From assembly GCF_032118995.1 (NCBI RefSeq), contig NC_092669.1, forward strand, positions 744,001-808,000: 64,000 nt of DNA. Reading direction: 5' to 3'. Position numbers and translations under genes: made by a program. The notes beneath the pieces were generated by a model. It had not been told where the DNA came from and searched no databases. It worked only from the letters and a program-made list of their open reading frames with translations. Each line of letters opens with the position of its first letter. The first letter of the stretch is position 1. Shown here one piece after another: positions 1 to 9,685 of the stretch. Source of the DNA: Asterias amurensis (Eukaryota > Echinodermata > Asteroidea > Forcipulatida > Asteriidae).

Positions 1-65
1 GCTCTCGTGGGAACAGCTGATTGTCGACTTCTACTCCCCATTTAATGGGACAGTAGTCGTGAGAG

Positions 66-104
66 CAGTTGTCTCGCGGGGCAAGCAGTCTCCCGAGACA
101 ACTG
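66..104. repeat. Short imperfect hairpin
   Basis: An inverted repeat pairs 66-80 (CAGTTGTCTCGCGGG) with 90-104 across a 9-base loop, with two mismatches. The first 65 bases also begin and end with related GCTCTCG / GTGAGAGC ends. This looks like the remains of small hairpin transposons. No gene is visible in 1-180. Confidence 0.5.
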
Positions 105-189
105 AGGAATCGCGAGGAGATTCTGAACAGAGTCGGAACGATATCACCGCGACAGACATTTAATGACTTGTCCACAAGTCTAGTGTGAA

Positions 190-500
190 CTGGCTGGTGG
201 ATAGTCAGTTAAAGTGGTCAAGTGACACAAACACATGCTTTCTCCTCCTCGCAGTGGACTGTTTGGCGCCCTCTAAATCTCTTTTTATGGACTCTCTGAT
301 GTATATTTATAAATACCTTTTTGAGAAAATGATTTGCCACAAATGTCACGATTTAAAGCTCTTTCCCTTTGATGAGTTTCTAAAGATTTGCAAGGATGTA
401 TACGAAAAACTGTTTTACATGCCAACAATGGTTTGTGCCCAGAGTGCACAAGTAAATCAATTCTTTGTTCTTAAAGGTGGACACACTCTGGTCATTTAAC
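190..500 (-). pseudogene. Decayed C2H2 zinc-finger relic
   Basis: On the minus strand this stretch still reads as broken zinc-finger code. The clearest piece, near 318-351, translates as RDICGKSFSQKG, the usual CxxCGKxFSxK finger core with the first cysteine replaced and followed by stops. Other pieces keep the spacing of fingers but have lost cysteines and histidines. It lies downstream of, and on the same strand as, the finger arrays at 1152-3212, so it is probably the oldest 3' end of the same long finger gene or a tandem copy of it. The plus-strand open frame of 104 codons here is an antisense shadow. Confidence 0.5.
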
Positions 501-573
501 GGACAGCTTTTTCAAGAGTTTGCTTTACTGAAATCAACGCAAACTACAGTAGTTTGTGTTCAGTGTGGATGAG

Positions 574-1134
574 TTAATACTGCTGGTGCTGGCACAGTGT
601 TTGCATCAGAGTGATGTCACGAGAACATGTTCTCTCAAGTGAAAACAAGCTGATTTTAAAGGAACACGTTGCCTTGGATCGGACGAGTTGGTCTATAAAA
701 AGCGTTTATAACCGTTTGTTTTAAAATGCATATTAGTTAAAAAGATATAGTTTTTAAAAGTAGAATATAATGATCCACCCAAGTATCGCTCAAAATTGCA
801 CGGTTTTCTTTTTACTTTGCGATCCAACACAGTTGGCCATTTATAAATTTGACTCCCATAAATGACTGACCGTGTTAGTCGACGAAGTAAGGAAAACCGT
901 GCAATTTCCAGGCATGTTTGTAAGGATCATTGTATTCTACTTTGATAACATCTTTCTACCCATATGCATTTTTTTTAAACGATACAAACGCTTTTCAAAG
1001 ACCAACTCGACAGATCCAAGGCAACGTGTTCCTTTAATACTGCTGGCACAGTGTTTGCAATGCATCAGAGTGAAGTTTACTCTAGAAATGTCACGAGAAC
1101 AAGTTTTCTCAAGTGAAAACAAGCTGATTTTAAA
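574..1134. repeat. Direct duplication split by a hairpin element
   Basis: The segment 574-659 recurs with small changes at 1034-1134. Both copies run from a TACTGCTGG start, through CACAGTGTTTGCA and GTCACGAGAACA, to AAGCTGATTTTAAA. The right copy has about 15 extra bases in the middle. The foldback element at 660-1033 sits exactly between the two copies. Confidence 0.7.
660..1033. mobile_element. Foldback MITE, family F1, 374 bp
   Basis: Both ends are long inverted repeats beginning AGGAACACGTTGCC and ending GGCAACGTGTTCCT. The arms run to a small centre, so the element is almost one palindrome. It is flanked on each side by TTAA (656-659 and 1034-1037), which could be a piggyBac-type target duplication, or a TA duplication with ends extended by AA. 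It has no coding capacity, so it must be moved in trans. Other copies lie at 24035-24416, 25376-25757 and 56441-56822. This copy is the more diverged of the three full-length ones. Confidence 0.85.
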
Positions 1135-1151
1135 AGTCAGGAGGAAGATTC

Positions 1152-2069
1152 CTACATCACAACAGAATGTTTTTCTGCAGTGTGTACTGCTGGATGCAGT
1201 GTGTTATGATGATGGATCAGTTGGCTTTTGTAGATGAAGACTTTTCCACAAATGTCACAAATCATTGGATTCTTGTCAATGTAAATGTGGACACACCGAT
1301 GGCGTTTCAGTGTCAGCTTATGCGAGAAAGCTTTCCCACAGATATCACAAACGAACGGTTTCTCTCCAGTGTGGACACGCTGATGGCGAGTCAGGGAAGC
1401 TTTATTTCTGTAAGAACTTCCACAAATGTCACAAACAAATGGTGTCTCTCCAGTGTGGACTCTCTGATGGTCAGTTAAACTGTTTTTATGAGAAAACGCT
1501 TTTCCACAAACGTCGCAAACAAATGGTTTCTGCCCAGTGTGATTACGCTGATGGATGGTCAAGGAATGTTTTTGTGAGAAGGCTTTCCCACAAATGTCAC
1601 AAACAAATGGCTTCTCTTTGGTGTGGACACGCTGATGGCGTGTCAGTGAACTGTTTAATGAGAAGGTCAGTCCACAAAGGTCACAAGTAAATGGTTTCTC
1701 TCCAGAGTGAATTCTCTGGTGGCGGACAAGGTTGTTTTTTGTTGGAAATGCCTGTCCACAAATGTCACAAACAAATGGTTTCTCTCCACTGTGAACTCTT
1801 AAGTGAGCTATTAAGTTGCCTTTATGAGAAAATGCTTGTCCACAAACGCAACAAGCAAATTGTTTCCTCCCAGTGTGGACACGCTGATGGGTGGTCAGGT
1901 GAGGAGCTCCCGAGAAGGATGCTCCACAGGTATCCATGGTAACACAGACAAATGGTTTCTCTCCTTGATGCTTTCTCAGTTTGTGTATCTTTTCTTTATT
2001 GTGGGAAGGCTTTTTCACAGACGGCAAAAATGCTTTTTCCCCAAAGGTACTTGGTGAAGAAAAGGTCAA
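1152..2069 (-). pseudogene. C2H2 zinc-finger array, downstream part after in-frame stops
   Basis: About 305 codons with eight good C2H2 fingers and a degenerate first one (its cysteines are five residues apart instead of two). Fingers follow the CxxCGxxF...LxxHxxxH pattern with TGEKPF linkers, and the frame ends in a short non-finger tail. Family knowledge: such arrays bind DNA in the nucleus, roughly three bases per finger. There is no ATG start. This part is in the same frame as the array at 2127-3212, separated by 19 codons with a TGA and a TAA. Those codons and the first 40 of this part are decayed fingers (for example FGRKAGHIHLLRF). I infer one ancestral gene of about 20 fingers whose 3' half is now cut off. 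An alternative is sequencing error or splicing around the stops; two stops plus finger decay argue for real loss. Confidence 0.7.
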
Positions 2070-2126
2070 TTACCAAAAACGTAACAAATGAATGTGTCCT
2101 GCTTTTCTTCCAAAAGTTTTTTTCCA

Positions 2127-3212
2127 TCACTCTCCAGTGTGTAGCTTCTTATGGGCTTTTAGAGTACCAGTACGAGCAAATCGTCTCCCACATACGTCAC
2201 AAACACTTGGCTTCTCTCCTGTGTGAGTACGCTGATGTTGCGTAAGAGTGTGTTTTTTAATGAAGGTTTTTCCACAGGTATAACAAGCAAAACGTCTCTC
2301 TCCACTGTGAACTCTTTTATGATTTTTGAGGGAATCAGCACGGGAAAAGCCTTTCTCACAAACGTCACATTGAAATGGTTTCTCTCCGGTGTGAACTCGT
2401 TGGTGGTCTGTCAGGGTGGTTCTATGTGAGAAGGCTTTTCCACAAAGGTCACAAACGTATGGTCTCTCTCCAGTGTGGACCCGCAGATGGGAGGTCAGGC
2501 TACTTTTAAAAGAGAAAAGTTGCCCACATACATTACACTTGAATGGTGTTTCTCCAGTGTGGACTTTCTGATGACTTATAAGAGTGCTTTTCAGCGGGAA
2601 GGCTTTTCCACAAATGTCACAAACGAATGGTTTCTCTCCCGTGTGTGTTCTCTTATGTTGCTTCAAATTGAATTTATCACTGAATGCCTTTCCGCAAGAG
2701 TCACACGCAAAAGGTTTTTCGTGTGTGTGAACTCTTTGATGCCGCGATAAATTGCTATTGTTTGTAAAACCTCGACCACAAGTTTCACAGGCGAATGGTT
2801 TCTTTCCAGCGTGGATGAGTCGATGGTAGGTCAAGGTGTCCTTGGAAGTAAAGACTTGACCACAAACGCTACAAATAAATTGTTTCTCTACAGTTAGAGT
2901 CTGCTGATGTTCTTCCAATGTGACTGTGTCCGCACAGGTTTTTCCACAAGTGTCAGATATTAATGGCTTGCCACTAGGATGAAAACAACTTGAACTCAAA
3001 CTATTGCTTTCACTAACTTTGTTTTCACTAATTATAATTTCACTAATTTTGTTTTCACTAACTTTGTTTTCACTAATTACGATTTCACTTATTTTGTTTT
3101 CACTAATTTTGTTTTCACAAACTTTGTTTTCAATAATTTTGTTTTCACTAACTTTGTTTTCACTAACTTCACTTGAATCAAGTTCTTTTTTATTGTCAGT
3201 GACGTGGTGCAT
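2127..3212 (-). CDS. C2H2 zinc-finger protein, nine fingers, repetitive N-terminus
   Basis: A 361-codon frame from an ATG at 3212. Residues about 10-70 are a tandem repeat of a five-residue unit (ISENK and variants), acidic and basic in turn, with no known domain. One degenerate finger follows, then nine regular C2H2 fingers to the C-terminus, which ends on a TGE linker. No KRAB, BTB, SCAN or ZAD domain is seen, though an upstream exon could carry one: a strong minus-strand splice acceptor with a long pyrimidine tract lies near 3392. The frame upstream of the ATG closes after 13 codons, so this ATG is the natural start for this exon. Likely a nuclear DNA-binding protein; target unknown. It may be a truncated survivor of a longer gene (see 1152-2069). 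Confidence 0.75.
   Translation of the reverse strand: MHHVTDNKKELDSSEVSENKVSENKIIENKVCENKISENKISEIVISENKVSENKISEIIISENKVSESNSLSSSCFHPSGKPLISDTCGKTCADTVTLEEHQQTLTVEKQFICSVCGQVFTSKDTLTYHRLIHAGKKPFACETCGRGFTNNSNLSRHQRVHTHEKPFACDSCGKAFSDKFNLKQHKRTHTGEKPFVCDICGKAFPLKSTLISHQKVHTGETPFKCNVCGQLFSFKSSLTSHLRVHTGERPYVCDLCGKAFSHRTTLTDHQRVHTGEKPFQCDVCEKGFSRADSLKNHKRVHSGERRFACYTCGKTFIKKHTLTQHQRTHTGEKPSVCDVCGRRFARTGTLKAHKKLHTGE
3008..3176. repeat. 15-bp coding minisatellite
   Basis: About eleven imperfect copies of a 15-bp unit (plus strand ttttcactaactttg and variants). On the minus strand it encodes the ISENK/VSENK repeat of the zinc-finger protein. The period is a multiple of three and no copy breaks the frame. 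Plus-strand reading gives a spurious leucine-rich frame. Confidence 0.85.
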
Positions 3213-3917
3213 CGTACAAAATTGTATTTCACTAAGCAGTAGTTGCTTACTTTAGAAAGTCTCCACTCACAGACCAGCTCAGTGTTCTCAATGTTTGCGG
3301 TTATTACATGTAGATAAAATCTCAAATGTGTCAAAGTTACTGGTGGTTGCGGAGGTCAAAGGTCACAGTGTTACACTGGTCTATCTGCAGATAAAGAAGA
3401 AAAGAGAAAGTAAGCATCTTCAATAATACTGATAGCCAAAGCATTAACTATTTAAGTACTCAAGACGCTTGAACAACAAGAAACATTTTAGGACAAGTTT
3501 TCAACATTTTGAACTATTTTAAGTCTACGACACCAATCTTTGCTTTGCCTCTTAAAATTGAGGTAAGGAGATTAATATGAGTTGACTAGACAAGAACGAT
3601 GTTGATGTTAACTTAGACTAACCATGGAGGTAGACTAACACTAAGACTAAGTAAGAGACTGAAAGCCAAGGCTAAGAAGAGAGCCAAGGTGGGCCAGCTC
3701 AACAGAAATTAAACACGGTCCTGTGAGACAGTATGGTATGGTTACTATGAGGTTCGTTCTGCTACTGATAGTGGAACAAACCTCATCATACACATATAGG
3801 TAGACATGGTAGGATGATCACTAGTATCAGTGCGTCTTTGGACTTTGTTGACATCATCATCAGATTTTTACTTTTAGCTGAACATTTCTCCTTTTTATGA
3901 ACATATCTGAGGATAAC

Positions 3918-4035
3918 TTTCCGTATGGCGCCACCACTTTTTCACTCATTTTTACAAAAAGGGATATCTCATTGAGGTAAATTAGATACTATATTATTTC
4001 ATATCGAATGAAAAAGTGGTGGCGCCATACGGAAA
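3918..4035. mobile_element. Short hairpin MITE, 118 bp
   Basis: Perfect 27-bp terminal inverted repeats, 3918-3944 and 4009-4035, beginning TTTCCGTATGGCGCCACCAC. The 64-bp centre is AT-rich with no coding capacity. Confidence 0.85.
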
Positions 4036-5640
4036 CTTTTGGTTGGTAGATCGTGCCATTTAATATGCTCAGACTAAAAAAGTAAGAGTAAATTAACCTT
4101 AAATTTGAGGCTTATCGTTTGAATATGATGTTGGTTCCATGATAAGGATGACTACTTACCGTTTGGTTCCCGGACTTAACTGTGAAGAAAGGATAACGGG
4201 GTTTGAAAATTCAGGTTTTTGGCACAGGAACTGTAGCACTACTACTAGTGGTGTATAAGCAGCAGTAAAGCGCCCTCTATATTTTGCTGCACAAAGCGCC
4301 CTCTTTGTCCTACTAAACGCCGGATCCTTTTCCCTTTTCGTTGAGAATGCCAGGGGATTTCTTTTCAGTTGCTAATATTATTCAGAAACAGTCTACACAA
4401 CAGGCGTGTTAAGTCATATTTTACGAGAAAAAAAGATAAAAGAAGAAGAAAAAGAACAGCTCAGAAAGAGGGGATGAACAGCGCACACCCGATCGTCCAA
4501 TAGAGATGAAATCTTCAAAAACCCTGCATGATCAGCGAGAGTATAAATAAGCACAACAAATAATTGTTATGCTTACCAGATTACCAGCCAAACTACCAAG
4601 TCACATGCCAACATTTTGGCACTGGTATCCTGCTCATTTCTGCTTAGCAGAGAATGTGTCGACCAACAAATTTCTGCTTACGCAGCAGCTTTATGAACTT
4701 GTCTCTGCTGCTGGCTGGAGATCCTCCCCGAAATGACCATATTTGGTGTGGACCAACTGGCCCGGGAGAGATAGATGTTGTTTCACTAAAATAGTAATGA
4801 TTTATTGTAAAAGAAGCTGAATTATTATAACCTACAAAAGATCTTCTAACTAAAACTAATTATGGATTACAGCAGAAGCAGAATCATCTTTCAATTAAAA
4901 AAAATCACCTATTTTCAGTTACATAGTTTTATCCTCTTTCTTTATGTTCTGTCGTAAATAAATAAATCAATCAAAATATATGAACAGTAGCAGCTAGTGA
5001 ATTATAGTTAATTAATTATTCACTTATAACGAAGTTGGCTTTAAAACTGAATTATTCATTATCAGAAGACGATTAATTTATTCATAGCGCAGTGAGCTAC
5101 CGCTGGTAATTAATTATTTATACACAGGCAGGCCTGCAGATGAATATTCATGACAAATGCTCAAGTAATAAGTAAACCAATGAAAATGAAACCGGAATAT
5201 TTTGTCACGTTGATTAATAACTGCCAAAGTTTAAAACATGTAGACCTATTTTTATTGCCACTGCTAGAACATGCACATGTGTACACCCATACCATTCAGT
5301 TTATGTATTATAAGTCATGTATTACGGACATAATACATGTGAGTTTTATACACAAAGTAATGATTTGTACATGCATAGGAGCGTACATGTGCACATCATG
5401 TACATTTGCATTAAAGTGCATGTGCATTAAAGTGTGTGTGCATTCGCTGTAGTCATTCATTGTCACATAACGACACCGTATAAACTATCCCACACACACG
5501 AACAATAAAAAACCGACGGTAGACAGTTCTTTGATGCCCCATTCATAGGGGTCTTTGTACACCAATAAAGAACCTTTCGCTTGACTGTACAAGCCACGCA
5601 TATAGCTGTGATTTAAACACCCTGACATCAACAACACAGC
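4036..5640. other. Intergenic, no gene seen
   Basis: Two GCGCCCTC motifs occur at 4270 and 4296. About 4560-4740 resembles the ends of the element at 9016-9685 (ACTGGTATCCTGCTCATTTC then a TGCTTAGCAG core), so it is probably a fragment of that family. A stretch rich in ACATGT/GTGCAT lies at 5260-5450. No frame with splice borders is supported. Confidence 0.5.
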
Positions 5641-5771
5641 GGTGATTTTAACTCTCGACGATCGACACCGTGGAACGAACCTACCGTGCACGTCAAGGAA
5701 ATTCTACGGGAGAGATCGAAGCGATTTCCCCCCTACCCAGGCTTCATACATCCGCTCTTTTCGGAACCAAG

Positions 5772-5852
5772 ATGTGTTGTTCTTGCGATGCCGGCACTGC
5801 AGTGTTTTGCTGTAAATATATACTAGTTGTAACAACGTGCATATGCAATTTG
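5772..5852 (+). CDS. Candidate first coding exon, tetraspanin-like N-terminus
   Basis: An ATG in good context (AAG before it) opens 27 codons that stop exactly at a strong donor, TTG|GTAAGT, in phase 0. The peptide starts MCCSCDAGTAVFCCKYILVV and runs into a hydrophobic stretch. Its form V-x-C-x-K-Y then a membrane segment cut by a phase-0 intron is the same as the first exon of the tetraspanin at 43939 (V-A-C-V-K-Y). The preceding 230 bases contain no ATG and look like a 5' UTR. Joined to the acceptor at 50610 it would keep the frame and complete a first membrane segment. It lacks the usual asparagine of that segment. It could be an alternative first exon of that gene, the first exon of a separate tetraspanin outside my view, or an unrelated small membrane protein. 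Confidence 0.45.
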
Positions 5853-8094
5853 GTAAGTATATTTTATGTGTGAAATATCCAATCCACATCAGTTTTAAGA
5901 AATAATGTCATCTGTCCGGAAATAAGATGTGTTTATTTATAAAATTCTGTCTTTTCCTCCTGCATGCGTGACCTCTGTCTGTGTGGGTGATGGATGACGT
6001 TTGCCAAAACATTGAATGAGGATGCAAAATATTAAATTTATTTCTCTGTTTAATCACACTGATTCAGCTGTCATATTGTCTTTTAACATGTTTAGAAAGA
6101 AACAACAAACATAATTAAAAGCCATTGTCCTGCAACAATTTAACAAATCAATACTTTCCTGTATGATGGAAATTAATTAATACATAATGCAAGGTTCAAG
6201 GATAGATTATGCAAAAAGAGTAAAGTGTGGAACGCGTGGGACGGTCGATTTACCGTTGATTTCAAAACAAGAAAAATTAATACCAGAAGGGAATTAAACA
6301 TTAGGTTTTATTTTGGCATCATCTATGTTCAAATTGTCCATTTTAGTTTAAATTAAACTAGAATTTCTCGATAAATGTTAAAAACGCAACCCAGTCTTGT
6401 GAACACATACCCTGTGACCTGTGTCTTGTGTAAACTAAATATATATATATATATTTATTTATTTTTTATTTATTTATTTTTATTTTTTTTATTTTTTTTT
6501 TTTTTTGGGGGGGGGGGTAATATCTTTAAAAAGTTTCCCCCGAATCATGCTTCCTGATTGTGTGCATTAACTTTTTTCTACATCGGCTACAAGTTTTATA
6601 AAACTTTAAAATAATGTGATTTGGGGTGAAAATTTGAAATAATATTTTTATAAACTCGCCCACACGTGGAATGCATGTTGTTGAAAGAGACTGTGTACAT
6701 TGGCTTCAACAACTGTGACCTAGACATTATTTACACATCTTGCACCCGCATTATAACAGACTTTATCTGTACAAAGTAAATACACAGAGACGCGTGCATG
6801 TGTGTAGACTGCGACAGTTTGGGTAAAAATAAAATATAAATAGTTAACGACCTAACACAGGACTCATTGGAAATGCGTGTGCAGAGTCTAGCCTATAATA
6901 TTAGCATAAATCGTCGCAGATGACGCTTGAGAGACAATTACACATTCATACAATACAACGTGTGGTTATTATTATTACCCCCCCCCCCCCCAAAAAAAAA
7001 AAAGTGACTTTATAACCCCCCCCCCCCCATGTATACACCCAAAACCAATTGATATTGTGTCCACAATCACAACATGGGTTATTTGTATACAAAACGAATG
7101 GTAATTCGTGGTGAAAATGAATAATTAATTTAGTGCAAGTATAGTCTGAACCTAAATGTGCCATATACATAGTTGCTATTATTACAAGCTGGCTGAATGC
7201 ACTCGAGCTTCAAGACTCTATGGGATGAGGTCGTAACACTTGTCGTTGAGTGATTAGTGGTCTTTTGATAATGGAGGTATTTGGCTACAAATAATCTGAC
7301 ATCTCGAACCCGACCATGGTTAAATTTTGTATTTGTTGTTTTTTGTTGTTGTTTTTTTTTTTTTTTTGGGGGGGGGGGGTCGGCACTGTATCGTCTGTGC
7401 CCTTTCTCTATGGTTGCATACAAGCCCTGAATGTCGTTCTTGAAGAGGCGTAGCAATTTTCCTCCGGTATAAATGGGCATAATTGAGTATAATTTAAGTT
7501 TGCAGAGGGCATCATCACAGCAAAAACATTTAAGGCACCATTGCTGTGGGTGGCGCGGGTATGTGTAAGGCCTGTGTATATATACTATGCAACTGGAGTA
7601 TGTATACAGTGATGGAACATATGTTGACCAAACATGACATTACGAACAACTGTAGCTCAGTGAATTATGCATAACACTGTAAATGGATTCTTTTTTACGT
7701 GGATTATGCCTGTCACGGAATGAATAAGACACCGGGGCCCTCGGCGCTCTGTGACCCATGGCGTCCTGCCGTGCCATTTGTCCCGGACAAGGCCGTTAGT
7801 CCGCGCTCTGGCGGCCAATGGGGTTCAGAAGTGTAAATCCACGTCTGAGATTTGATATTGAGATTTTCTATTTTTGTTGTTGCGGTGTGTGAATGTTTAT
7901 TTTTGTAAGAGTAAATGCCAAAATTGAATGTGGTTTTTCTTAAAGAGCAAATTCCAATCAAATATTGTGTAAGTTTTTATGACTAAGTATTTATGATTGA
8001 AATGTTTTTGTTTGCCACATCGAATGTAATAATTCTAAATTTTAAAACAACAATGAATAATGAATAATATTTTCCCCCATTCGAAAAAAATTAC
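5853..8094. other. Low-complexity intergenic stretch
   Basis: No gene found. Holds (AT)n and T-rich DNA at 6438-6505 running into G12 (6506-6517), C-run/A-run/C-run at 6979-7028, and T-run into G-run at 7354-7378. These homopolymer junctions are slippage-prone. Frames of 60-116 codons across them are low-complexity artefacts. Confidence 0.5.
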
Positions 8095-8205
8095 GAATCA
8101 TTTGTTCATAATAAGTTGTTCACCGCAGTTCTTTTCAGAACCAACACTGCTCAAAAAAGATGCACACAATATGATGATACCACAAACCTCACCTAACTAA
8201 AAAAA
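8095..8205. repeat. Dispersed repeat, TTCAGAACCAACACT family
   Basis: The stretch around AGAACCAACACTGCTCAAAA recurs near 51275-51360 with a nearly identical core, and its second half resembles the hairpin at 42985-43035. Three copies in one window suggest a short nonautonomous element. Confidence 0.5.
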
Positions 8206-8794
8206 GTAACTAAGTATACTCCCACCCCATGCAAAGTTTCAAATATTACTGATAAGTTTTTACAAACAAGATGATTGTCTAAACTCTTTTCCAACGCGTC
8301 CCTTTAAAGATGGCCAAACCGTGGGATAGAACCACTCGGGAAGAAACCCTGTGAACCTGTCCCATGTAATTGTATCAACTACTCCAGTCTTATGACAGGT
8401 TTCTTTCTGTGGTGCTGCAATGTTAGCACTAGTTCTTGCAGTTCAATGAAACGTCGTTGGCAGGCTTTGTTTGTGCTGTGATGGGTTTATGGGTCGGCGG
8501 TAACAGGTGCGAAAGTTTATGTCGGCCTGTATCTACATGTTGAGTTACAGTACCTCAAAAGGTTCGTTCGTTGTTTGTTTGCTGTTTAGATGATCTTCCC
8601 GTCAAGGGAACTCGGCAAACTCCCACACAAGGGAATATTATATGCACCATGCACCAAGCTGGCATCATGCACTCTCTTACATTCTTATTATATGGTTTAT
8701 TTATGTCCTTACTCTATGGTTTAACGTCTTGCAAATCAAGAAACCGTTAATAAAAAAACTAGACGAGAATATTCATTGTGGTATCAGCGTTTTA

Positions 8795-8868
8795 ACATGG
8801 TAGGATTCGAACCTCAAAACTTGTGATTGCAAGTATTGCAGTTAACCACTGGCCCACGGTGACCAATG
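8795..8868 (-). repeat. tRNA-derived SINE head
   Basis: On the minus strand an A-box-like TGGGCCAGTGGTTAA (near 8842-8856) and a perfect B box GGTTCGAATCC (8803-8813) lie at tRNA spacing. The anticodon arm does not fold cleanly, so this is a SINE promoter or tRNA pseudogene, not a tRNA gene. Confidence 0.6.
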
Positions 8869-9015
8869 TAATAATATTGTATATTGACCCATAACGCGCA
8901 GTGCACTTTACACGTGCCTATCCTGTTCGCCATTTTTGGAGCCACTCATTTTTGAATGACACAAATGGCGCAAATGACAGACGCGAATCCCAAAACAAAT
9001 GCGATCAGCAGAATA

Positions 9016-9685
9016 AGGTAACCAGCCAATATTTCACATGCACCATTTGTGACTGGTATCCTGCTTATGTTTGCTAAGCAGGAAATTGTTTAGCAATATT
9101 TCTGCTCAAGCAGCTCAATGAAATAGTGCTTTGCTTAGCAGGAAAATGTTAAGCAATATTTTCTGCTAAGCAAAACAAATTTGCCCTACAGATTGAAGAA
9201 AGACGGGATGGCTACGCTGTGAATAAACCTTGCATGCCATGGGTTGTTGGTTACATTCCAATCAACCATAATATAACACTCGAGCTTGAAATCATGAGAT
9301 GTATTTCAGTGTAGTCTCACTCTCTGCTCGTGTAAATCAATGTCTCGCTTCATTACGATTTTGATGAGCTGTCTGCCTCTTGCATAATCATGCAAAACTT
9401 AATGGTCTCACTAGTCTTGACTCAACTCGTTGCTCAATTTAACAATGATTCAGGCTGGGTTGACTAAAGCGTCTTGTGGATGGACGAGAAGACTAGATTG
9501 TCACGCGTTTTATCTACGGCAGTTTCCTCCTAACACGCGCGCATCATGGGGGTCAAAATGTGCACAAAGGATCGACTCCAAAAAGGCATAAATGGTATAA
9601 GACCTCTGTCTGCTAAGCAGAAATGAGCAGGATACCAGTCACAAATTGTACTTGTGACATGGTATAGTTTAGCGGGTAACCTTAT
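9016..9685. mobile_element. Nonautonomous element with long inverted ends, about 670 bp
   Basis: The left end (9016-9085) and the reverse complement of the right end (about 9600-9685) share GGTAACC/GGTTACC, then TTTGTGACTGGTATCCTGCT, then TGCTAAGCAG or TGCTTAGCAG. The internal 500 bp have no open frame. A further TGCTTAGCAG tract lies at 9130-9170. Related fragment at about 4560-4740. Confidence 0.6.

Noticed and set aside
1167..2750. Plus-strand frames of 68-141 codons over the zinc-finger gene
   Set aside because: They are antisense shadows of the finger repeats, as shown by their repeated KCHK and SLQCG patterns.
3004..3255. Plus-strand leucine/serine-rich frame
   Set aside because: It is the antisense of the ISENK minisatellite.
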